From Planctomycetaceae bacterium (GTDB taxonomy: Bacteria; Planctomycetota; Planctomycetia; Planctomycetales; Planctomycetaceae), in contig CP051247.1 in the NCBI GenBank assembly GCA_017795105.1, forward strand, positions 3,152,001-3,216,000: DNA of 64,000 nt, read 5' to 3'. Positions 44,997-59,303 of this stretch are shown piece by piece. The translations under genes were made by a program, and so were the position numbers. Each line of letters starts with the position of its first letter. Within the stretch, counting starts at the first letter, position 1. The notes below the pieces were generated by a model. That model searched no databases, was not told the DNA's origin, and saw only the letters and a list, made by a program, of their open reading frames with translations.

Positions 44997-45023
44997 AGCC
45001 GGGGTTTATCCCCGGCTTTTTTT
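44997..45023 (+). terminator. Rho-independent terminator of tig
   Basis: AGCCGGGG pairs with CCCCGGCT around TTTAT, followed by TTTTTT. It lies 23 bp past the stop. Confidence 0.95.
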
Positions 45024-45063
45024 GTGGTTTCAGGGAACCGGCGTCCGTTCGTGTTGTCGCTCG

Positions 45064-45069
45064 TATAAT
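45064..45069 (+). promoter_or_regulatory. Candidate -10 box of thrS
   Basis: A perfect TATAAT about 100 bp before the thrS start. No good -35 hexamer lies at the right distance, so it is only a candidate. Confidence 0.35.
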
Positions 45070-45181
45070 ACGTGCGAATCGCCGCAGATTGTGCTACCCT
45101 GCCGCGAACTGTTTCCAGCCCCCTGATGAAGAGCTGCAATCAGATGTGCCTCTTCGTTTTTCCAACATGATTCGAAAAGCA

Positions 45182-47371
<2,190 letters not shown>

Positions 47372-47457
47372 GCTCCCGGATCGGGATTGATTCATTCCGG
47401 AAGCCCTTTAGGGTGAATGAAGGTATAGAACCTTGTTCGCTTTGAAAGGGCCGAGGG

Positions 47458-48051
47458 ATGATCCGGAAACTGCTCGCAATTTTTGCCCTCGTTCTCGTGG
47501 TCGGCGGACTCTATCTGCTGCTGGGAATCGCCTCCGACGACGTCGCGGGGATCGTCGCCTTCTCTCAGCTTCTCCTCGTGCTGCTCGCATTCGCCTTCAT
47601 ACTGGGAAACCCGAACTGGCGGCGTTCGTTCTGGCTCGGCTTCTTCGTCGTAAACTTCGGCTTCCATCTGCTGACCGCCGTACCAATCTACTTCACCGGT
47701 TCAACCGGCGGCTATCTGAATGATCTGGCGGACGACTTCTATGAAGCGTTTTTCATGCCGGTCGATCCGGGGCGGAGTGAGGGCGTCTTCTACTACAAGG
47801 TGCGGGATAGCGACCGAATTCGCTTTGTCGGTTTCAACGAGGAAGGTAAGAAGGTTCGGTTCGGCTTCGCCAGGCCGGGTGAGCTCCCCGGAGTTGGCCT
47901 GACAGAGGACCAGATTCCAGTCGCTCCGGATGACAATGCTTTCGCGGCTCTGGTTCGAGAGTTTATCGCACTGCTTGGCGGTATGATTGGCGGAATCGTC
48001 ACCTGCGGCTGTTGGGGGCGCCGGTCCCAGAGTGGGGAGAAAGCATCCTGA
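47458..48051 (+). CDS. Integral membrane protein, unknown
   Basis: 197 residues with N-terminal helices (LLAIFALVLVVGGLYLLLGIA; LLLVLLAFAFILG; WLGFFVVNFGFHLLTAV), then an exposed beta-rich part (about 85-160: GVFYYKVRDSDRIRFVGFNEE) and a final helix (ALLGGMIGGIVTCGCW). I do not recognise the family. It follows thrS by 86 bp on the same strand; no functional link is evident. Confidence 0.7.
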   Translation: MIRKLLAIFALVLVVGGLYLLLGIASDDVAGIVAFSQLLLVLLAFAFILGNPNWRRSFWLGFFVVNFGFHLLTAVPIYFTGSTGGYLNDLADDFYEAFFMPVDPGRSEGVFYYKVRDSDRIRFVGFNEEGKKVRFGFARPGELPGVGLTEDQIPVAPDDNAFAALVREFIALLGGMIGGIVTCGCWGRRSQSGEKAS

Positions 48052-48206
48052 CAAAGGATCTCAAGAGGAGTTGGTGAGATCTCATTGATTTCAGGGCGGT
48101 TTCTGCCGTAAGATCTTAAATCGAACATTGCCGATTCGTTCCCTGCGTCTCGAATCGTGTCCGCCCCCGCTCATCCCTCCTCGAATTCCTCAGGAGCAGA
48201 TAACTG

Positions 48207-50639
48207 ATGGCTTTCTGCCGACCTGACCTGCGCGCCGTGATCTCGCTGCTGCCCGTTCTGCTGATGCTCGTGCTGGCCGCCGAGGTTCGCGCAGCCGAAG
48301 AACCCACGGTCGACTTCGCGAACGATGTTCGTCCCGTGCTGGCCCGCCGCTGCTATGCCTGCCACGGCCCGACGGTTCAGGAAGCCGATCTGGCTCTGCA
48401 CGACTTCGAATCAGCCACCTCGGAAACCGAATCGGGCATCCGTCCAATTATCCCCGGCGACGCCGAGAACAGCGAAATCATCTATCGCATCACCGAGACC
48501 GACCCCGACCTGCGGATGCCACCCCCGGAGCAGGAACCGCTCACCGAAGAAGAAGTCCGCATCCTCCGCACGTGGATTAACGAGGGAGCCGAGTACAATC
48601 AGCACTGGGCGTTTCAGCCGCTCTCCCAAGTGTCGCCTCCTGCCGGCTCAGAAAATCAGCATCCCGTCGACGCTTTCATCAATGCTCAACTGGACGACGC
48701 CGGCATCAGGCCCGCCCCTCCGGCCGATCGTGCGACGCTCATCCGCCGTCTGTATTACGATCTCACCGGACTGCCACCGTCTCCGGAAGATGTCGAAGCG
48801 TTCGTGAACGATCCCGCTCCCGATGCCTACGAGAAGCGGGTCGATAAGCTGCTGGCGTCTCCGCAGTATGGCGAACGCTGGGCTAGACACTGGCTCGATG
48901 TCGTCCGGTATGCTGAAACGAACAGCTTCGAACGCGACAACGCCAAGCCGAACGCGTGGAAGTATCGCGACTATGTCATCGATGCCTTCAATTCCGACAA
49001 GCCGTACGATCAGTTTCTGCGCGAGCAACTGGCCGGGGATGAACTCGATGAAGTGACTCGCGAGACGTTGATCGCCGCCGGCTTCTACCGTCTCGGCATC
49101 TGGGATGACGAACCCGCTGATCCGCTGCTGGCCCGCTACGACGAACTCGACAGCATCATCACGACGATCAGTCAGGGAATGCTCGGGCTGACCGTGAACT
49201 GTGCCCGCTGCCACGATCACAAGATCGATCCGATTTCGCAGGCCGACTATTACAGCATGCTCGCCTTCCTGGACGAGCTGACACCGTACGGCACCCGCGG
49301 CAATCCCGATGAGTACAGCCAGGTCGATGTTTCTAACGAGACGCTGCGTGCGAAGTACGCCGAGAACGAGCGGCAGCTGCGTGAGTTGCGGGACCAGATG
49401 CATACGATCGAACAGGAAGGCATCGTGAAGATGTCGGCCGAAGATCAGCGGGCGACGGAAGGGAATCGTCGCAAGCGGATTCTGAACCAGAAGCTGGAAC
49501 AGTATCTCGACAGCCGCACCTGGGAGACCTATCAGGAGTTGAAGGCGCGGGAAAAGGAACTGATCGACGAGCAGAAACAGCTGCCGCCGCGCGAGACGGT
49601 GATGTCAATCGCTCAGGTTCGCCAAGACATCGAGCCGACCCGCATCATGCTGCGAGGCAATCCGCATGTGCCCGGTGATGTCGTCCAGCCCGCCTTTCCC
49701 GATCTGTTCGGCGATGGTTCACCCGAGTTTGTCGAAGTCAATTCGCCCTCCGGCTCCAACGGCAAGCGACGGGCACTGGCCGAGTGGATGACCGATGAAG
49801 ATAACATGCTGACCGCCCGGGTGATGGCGAACCGCATCTGGCAGCATCACTTCGGTCGAGGCATCGTGCGGACACCGAACAACTTTGGACTGCTCGGGGC
49901 TCCGCCGACACATCCCGACCTTCTGAACTGGCTGGCTCAGGCCTTCATGGAAGGCGGCTGGAAGATGAAGCCGCTGCATCGACTCATCGTCACCTCCGAT
50001 GCATATCGGAGATCGTCGCAGCACGTCGAAGCGAGCTGGCAGGCCGATCCGAACAACGACCTGTTCTGGCGATTTGATCTCCGCCGCCTCAGTGCCGAAG
50101 AGATTCGCGATTCGGTCCTCGCCGTTACCGGCACGCTCAATCTCAAGACGCACGGCCCGAGTTTCTATCCCGAACTCTCGCAGGAAGTCCTGTCGACACA
50201 GTCGAAGCCGGGCTATGGCTGGGGAAAATCCTCGGAAGCAGAACGGAACCGCCGCAGCATTTACATCTTCATCAAACGCTCGCTCATTCCGCCGGAGCTG
50301 GCGAGCTTCGATTTCCCCGATACCGACGTCACGTGCGAAGCCCGGTTCATCACCATTCAGCCGGCTCAGGCACTGGCGATGATCAACGGCGAGTTTCTGA
50401 ACGATCAGGCGGACACCTTCGCCGACCGACTGCGGAGAGAAGCCGGCGATGATGTCTCGGCTCAGGTCTCACGCGGCCTGCAACTGGTGACGACCCGCGA
50501 GCCGGACGAACAGGACATCGCGGACGGACTGCAGTTGATCGAAGAACTGAAAACTGAACACGGCCTCTCTGAAGAGAACGCCTTGAAATACTTCTGCCTG
50601 TACGCCCTGAACCTCAACGAATTCCTGTTCGTCGACTGA
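48207..50639 (+). CDS. PSCyt1-PSCyt2-PSD1 (DUF1549/DUF1553) cytochrome protein
   Basis: 810 residues with a signal peptide ending AAEVRA. An N-terminal PSCyt1 domain has the haem site CYACH (residues about 49-53) and MPPPEQEPL as a likely Met ligand region. The DUF1549 domain (about 150-365) includes LYYDLTGLPPSPEDVEAF, RWARHWLDVVRYAET and a second CxxCH, CARCHDHK. DUF1553/PSD1 (about 520-785) has NRIWQHHFGRGIVRTPNNFG. Such proteins are typical of Planctomycetes and usually pair with a DUF1501 gene, as here. Thought to act in extracytoplasmic electron transfer or polymer breakdown; no substrate is known. Confidence 0.93.
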   Translation: MAFCRPDLRAVISLLPVLLMLVLAAEVRAAEEPTVDFANDVRPVLARRCYACHGPTVQEADLALHDFESATSETESGIRPIIPGDAENSEIIYRITETDPDLRMPPPEQEPLTEEEVRILRTWINEGAEYNQHWAFQPLSQVSPPAGSENQHPVDAFINAQLDDAGIRPAPPADRATLIRRLYYDLTGLPPSPEDVEAFVNDPAPDAYEKRVDKLLASPQYGERWARHWLDVVRYAETNSFERDNAKPNAWKYRDYVIDAFNSDKPYDQFLREQLAGDELDEVTRETLIAAGFYRLGIWDDEPADPLLARYDELDSIITTISQGMLGLTVNCARCHDHKIDPISQADYYSMLAFLDELTPYGTRGNPDEYSQVDVSNETLRAKYAENERQLRELRDQMHTIEQEGIVKMSAEDQRATEGNRRKRILNQKLEQYLDSRTWETYQELKAREKELIDEQKQLPPRETVMSIAQVRQDIEPTRIMLRGNPHVPGDVVQPAFPDLFGDGSPEFVEVNSPSGSNGKRRALAEWMTDEDNMLTARVMANRIWQHHFGRGIVRTPNNFGLLGAPPTHPDLLNWLAQAFMEGGWKMKPLHRLIVTSDAYRRSSQHVEASWQADPNNDLFWRFDLRRLSAEEIRDSVLAVTGTLNLKTHGPSFYPELSQEVLSTQSKPGYGWGKSSEAERNRRSIYIFIKRSLIPPELASFDFPDTDVTCEARFITIQPAQALAMINGEFLNDQADTFADRLRREAGDDVSAQVSRGLQLVTTREPDEQDIADGLQLIEELKTEHGLSEENALKYFCLYALNLNEFLFVD

Positions 50640-50655
50640 CCGACGACGGGTGCCA

Positions 50656-50675
50656 TGCCCACGCTCGCGTGGGCA
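50656..50675. repeat. Hairpin repeat (TGCCCACGC)
   Basis: TGCCCACGCTCGCGTGGGCA: 9-base arms, within the 280-bp gap between the PSD1 and DUF1501 genes. Confidence 0.5.
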
Positions 50676-50703
50676 GGCTGGATATAGAAAAAACGGTAGA
50701 CAA

Positions 50704-50760
50704 GGGTAGCCCCGGTTGCTCCGCTACCGGGGCCGACGAAGTCGGCAAGAGGTTCGAACG
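50704..50760. repeat. GGTAGCCCCGG hairpin repeat, copy 1
   Basis: The 31-base core (50704-50734) is exactly the reverse complement of 53016-53046. Similarity continues into gtcggcaagaggtt. The core folds as CCCCGGT/ACCGGGG. Related shorter forms occur at 52580-52608 and 52921-52942. Confidence 0.75.
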
Positions 50761-50807
50761 AAGCAGATTGGGCAGCCGAAGTCGTTCCCGACAGGAACGC
50801 ACAATGT

Positions 50808-50842
50808 GCTGGGATACGCCTGACGGCTATCCCGGCCTACGA
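50808..50842. repeat. Small hairpin repeat (GCTGGGATACG family), copy 2
   Basis: gctgggatacgcctgacgg then ctatcccggcctacg. Partner of the copy at 18373-18412. Confidence 0.5.
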
Positions 50843-50919
50843 ATGAATTGAAACGACCATGCCGCCCAATGCGAGCTGGCATGGCACCCGAGATGGTGTG
50901 AAATCAGGGGAAGAGAGCG

Positions 50920-52362
<1,443 letters not shown>

Positions 52363-52368
52363 TCAACA

Positions 52369-53223
52369 GGGTGGCCCGGCCTGAGATGGCCGGGTCGCGC
52401 AGCGACAAGAGGCTGCGCCATCATCAGGACTTGCTCCACAGGCCGCCCGGTCAGCTATAGAGAACACGCATGATGCGGCCTCTTGTGACTTCGTCACCCG
52501 ACCGTTCGGGTCGGGCCACCCGCCGGATGACGAGGGATGCGGGATTTACGGCCCAGCGGGTTTGAACGGACGACTCAGGGGGTAGCCCCGGTTGATTCAA
52601 CCGGGGTGGCGGAGCCATGAGAGGTCGGTCACTTTCTCCCCGTTCACAACGAGCTTTGAAACCTCTTGTCGACTGAGTCGGACCCGGTTAAACGGACCTG
52701 AGAACGATTGGGTGGCCCGGCCTGAGATGGCCGGGTCGCGCAGCGACAAGAGGCTGCGCCATCATCAGGACTTGCTCCACAGGCCACTCGGTCAGCTGAA
52801 GAGAACACGCATGATGCGGCCTCTTGTGACTTCGTCACCCGACCGTTCAGGTCGGGCCACCCGCCGGATGACGAGGGATGCGGGATTTACGGCCCAGCGG
52901 GTTTGAACGGACGACTCAGGGGGTAGCCCGATTCAACCGGGGTGGCGGAGCCATGAGCGGTCGGTCACTTTCTCCCAGTTCACAACGAGCTTTGAAACCT
53001 CTTGCCGACTGCGCCGGCCCCGGTAGCGGAGCAACCGGGGCTACCCGGTTAAACGGATCTGAGAGTGATTGGGTGGCCCGGCCTGACATGGCCGGGTCGC
53101 GCAGCGACAAGAGGCTGCGCCATCATCAGGAATTGCTCCACAGGCCGCCCGGTCAGCTATAGAGAACACGCATGATGCGGCCTCTTGTGACTTCGTCACC
53201 CGACCGCTTCGGTCGGGCCACCC
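52369..53223. repeat. Tandem array of family A elements (2.5 units)
   Basis: Three 153-bp elements (52369-52521, 52710-52862, 53071-53223) are separated by two near-identical spacers, giving units of 341 and 361 bp. The 20-bp difference comes from changes in the GGTAGCCCCGG hairpin within the spacers. Each element has inverted ends: gggtggcccg... with gcgacaagaggctgcgccat on the left, and the complement of that (gcggcctcttgtgacttcgt, cgggccaccc) on the right. The whole gap between DUF1501 and the RND gene is repeat DNA; it has no gene. Confidence 0.85.
53016..53046. repeat. GGTAGCCCCGG hairpin repeat, copy 2 (inverted)
   Basis: Exact reverse complement of 50704-50734; part of the second spacer of the tandem array. 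Confidence 0.75.
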
Positions 53224-53236
53224 GTTGCTTTCTCTC

Positions 53237-56734
<3,498 letters not shown>

Positions 56735-56794
56735 GGTGTCTGCTTAGTCTCTAAAGAAATGCTGTCGTTCGTAAGTCGTGGTGATCTGCGGGCG

Positions 56795-58153
56795 TTATTG
56801 ACCGGCGTTCGGTTGCTCGGCGTTCAGTTCTTCAGCGGCCGAGTTCGCAGACGTCGCTCCTTCCGATGAAGCCGATGGGGTCGGCAGAACTTCGGACACC
56901 GCGACCGGCTGGCCGGGGCGGAGACGTTCGTTGCCCCGCACGACCACCTGATCTCCGGGGTTCAATTCACCGCTCACCTGCAATAGCGTGCCATCAGCAA
57001 CGCCAATCTGCACCGGAACCGGACGGACGCTGGCGGGCTTGTCTTTCTCACCCGGGGTGATCGCATACACCATTTTCTGAGGCCCGCCCAGAACGACGGC
57101 GTCTTTCGGGACGAGCAGCGTTTCCTGCCGGTTGCCGGTGGGCAGATAGACGCGGGCCATCATGCCCGATTTGATCAGCGGTTCGTTGTCGTTGATCTGA
57201 TTGGTGACGCGAATTTTCACCGGGAAGGTGCGGGACCGCGTGTCGGCCTGAGGAATGACGACCTCGACGATGCCGGTAAAGAGCTGATCGGGCAGGGCGG
57301 GGATCTCAACGCTGACCTGCTGCCCTTTGTGGATGTAGGTGATGTACTGCTCGGGGACGTAGCTTTCGATGTCGACTTCGCCGAGGGCGAGAACATCGGC
57401 CACGAGTTCACCCCGGTTGACCCACTGACCGAGTTCGGTGTGCTCTGCCGAGATGAATCCATCGAACGGGGCCCGGATGGTGTGCTTCTCGATCTGGTCG
57501 GCCAGTCGATTCGCGATCGCTCGGCGAATCGCCACCTGAGCGCGGGCCTGAGCAATCTGTTCCTGTCGCGGGCCAGCCACGATCAGTTCGTACGCTTCAA
57601 CCGCCTGCAGATATTCCTGCTCGGCCTGAATCTGCTCGGCAACAACGAGCTGAAGTTCATCGTTATTGATCGCGTTGCGGGCATACAGTTCGTCGGCTCG
57701 ATCGCGTTTCTTCTGGTGATACTCCCGCGAGGCCTTGGCGGCTGCCATCGCTGCCTGAGCCCGTCGGACTTCTTCCGGGCGCGAACCGTTTTCGAGTTCC
57801 TTGAGTTCTTCTTCCCGCAGACTTAATTCGTGCACCGCGGCTTCATGCTCGAGAGTGATCGTCGCGGTCAGCAACTGCGCGAGCGGCTGTCCCTTCTCGA
57901 CGAAGTCCCCTTCGTTCACCGGGAAGTCGGCGATGCGACCATCGACGGCGCTGCCAACCGATGCGGTTTTGACCGGCGTGACCGTCCCGATGAATGTCTG
58001 CCCGGTAATGACCGGCCGCTTCACCACCTCGGCCACCACAACCGGAGACGGAGGACGCTGTCCCGGCCCTTGAGCGGAGATGAACCCCGTGGTCAGAAGA
58101 ACGAGGCTTGCAGCAAGCAGCAGCGGGCGGGAAAATTGAGAGCTGTAGGACAT
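56795..58153 (-). CDS. RND periplasmic adaptor (membrane fusion protein)
   Basis: 452 residues with signal peptide ending GFISA. The biotinyl-lipoyl half-motifs are VGSAVDGRIADFPVNEGDFVEKGQPLA and IRAPFDGFISAEHTELGQWV. A long alpha-hairpin (about 105-215) follows, then the beta-barrel (DVDIESYVPEQYI, GQQVSVEIPALP) and a C-terminal domain. The last 35 residues are low-complexity Ala/Ser/Glu. It links the RND permease to an outer-membrane channel. Same strand and 60 bp upstream of the permease, so one operon. Confidence 0.94.
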   Translation of the reverse strand: MSYSSQFSRPLLLAASLVLLTTGFISAQGPGQRPPSPVVVAEVVKRPVITGQTFIGTVTPVKTASVGSAVDGRIADFPVNEGDFVEKGQPLAQLLTATITLEHEAAVHELSLREEELKELENGSRPEEVRRAQAAMAAAKASREYHQKKRDRADELYARNAINNDELQLVVAEQIQAEQEYLQAVEAYELIVAGPRQEQIAQARAQVAIRRAIANRLADQIEKHTIRAPFDGFISAEHTELGQWVNRGELVADVLALGEVDIESYVPEQYITYIHKGQQVSVEIPALPDQLFTGIVEVVIPQADTRSRTFPVKIRVTNQINDNEPLIKSGMMARVYLPTGNRQETLLVPKDAVVLGGPQKMVYAITPGEKDKPASVRPVPVQIGVADGTLLQVSGELNPGDQVVVRGNERLRPGQPVAVSEVLPTPSASSEGATSANSAAEELNAEQPNAGQ

Positions 58154-58252
58154 AGCAACTTCGAACTTACAGGGACTGAGACGGAGCGGTTACGCCAGCG
58201 ACGACACGCCGGCGGCAGGATCGCGGCGTCCGGGGAGAGCGGTGGAGAACTC

Positions 58253-59179
58253 GTGGAATTTGAACTGATCGATCAATTGAAATCATGGTTGAAACCAGAT
58301 GCCAGAGTCAATCTCGGAATTGGCGATGATTGTGCACTCATCCCGCAAACCGACGGGATGGAATCGGTCGTGACTACGGATCTCGTCCTCGACGGAGTCC
58401 ACTTTCAGACGGGCATCAACCCGGCTGCGGACATCGCCCGCAAAGCGCTCGCCGTCAACATCTCGGATATCGCCGCAATGGCCGCCGTGCCCGTCGCCGC
58501 GTTTATCAGCATCGTCTTTCCACGTTCCTGGAATCGCCAGCAGGCCGAAGAACTACTGCAGGCCCTGGCCGACTCCGCCCGCGAGTTCCAGATTGCCATC
58601 GCAGGGGGAGACACCAACACTTGGTCCGGCGGGCTGGCGATTAACGTCACATTGTATGGCGAGGTGCCCAAAGGAAAAGCGGTCCGACGCGACGGAGCCC
58701 AGGTTGGCGACGTGATTTGCGTGACCGGCCCGCTCGGCGGCAGCTTTGCTGAGAAGCAGTTTCGCTTCACGCCGCGTGTGCAGGAAGCACTCTGGCTGCG
58801 GGAAAATGCCTCGTTGCACGCCATGATGGATCTCAGTGACGGTATCTCTTCGGACCTGGGACATATCCTGAGGGCCAGTGGCGTCGCCGCCGAGATTGAA
58901 GCTGAGCGGATTCCGATCACTGAGGCGGCTCGGAGCGGAAAGACCGAGAAGACGCCGCTCGAACGGGCTCTGAGTGATGGTGAAGACTTCGAGCTGCTCT
59001 TCACGCTTTCTCCCGACGACGTGCAGCGGCTCCAAGACATTCCTGACTCTCCGGTGACGATTTTCCCGATCGGCCGGATAATTCCGGGGCAGGGTTGTGT
59101 CCTCATCGATGCGGCCGGTAAAAGAACAGAGTGCCTCGCATCGGGATTCGTGCATGGATTCGATGCGGCTGGCCAGTGA
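58253..59179 (+). CDS. thiL: Thiamine-monophosphate kinase ThiL
   Basis: 308 residues from GTG 58253, which has GGAG seven bases upstream; the longer frame overlaps the divergent adaptor gene. Motifs in order are NLGIGDDCALI, VTTDLVLDGVHF, ALAVNISDIAAMAA, IAGGDTNTWS, MDLSDGISSDLGHI and SDGEDFELLFTL. ThiL phosphorylates thiamine monophosphate to the diphosphate cofactor. The AIR synthetase-like fold is complete. Divergent from the RND adaptor with 99 bp between; a PSCyt1 gene follows. Confidence 0.96.
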   Translation: MEFELIDQLKSWLKPDARVNLGIGDDCALIPQTDGMESVVTTDLVLDGVHFQTGINPAADIARKALAVNISDIAAMAAVPVAAFISIVFPRSWNRQQAEELLQALADSAREFQIAIAGGDTNTWSGGLAINVTLYGEVPKGKAVRRDGAQVGDVICVTGPLGGSFAEKQFRFTPRVQEALWLRENASLHAMMDLSDGISSDLGHILRASGVAAEIEAERIPITEAARSGKTEKTPLERALSDGEDFELLFTLSPDDVQRLQDIPDSPVTIFPIGRIIPGQGCVLIDAAGKRTECLASGFVHGFDAAGQ

Positions 59180-59202
59180 TGACGCAGGTCACGTTGCCCT
59201 CG

Positions 59203-59255
59203 CACTGGCAGAGCCAGTGGCACACGGGGTTGATTTCGCACTGGCCGAGCCAGTG
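59203..59255. repeat. Two CACTGGC hairpins, 36 bp apart
   Basis: CACTGGCAGAGCCAGTG (59203-59219) and CACTGGCCGAGCCAGTG (59239-59255), in the gap between thiL and the next gene. The first is the reverse complement of bases 1-17. Confidence 0.7.
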
Positions 59256-59303
59256 GCACCCAACCACGTCAGACGTTTTCTTTTGCGGACAGGTTCGTTC
59301 GGA

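Noticed and set aside
52369..53223. CRISPR array
   Set aside because: Repeats are 153 bp with internal hairpins and spacers are near-identical to each other, not short repeats with unique spacers; no cas genes.
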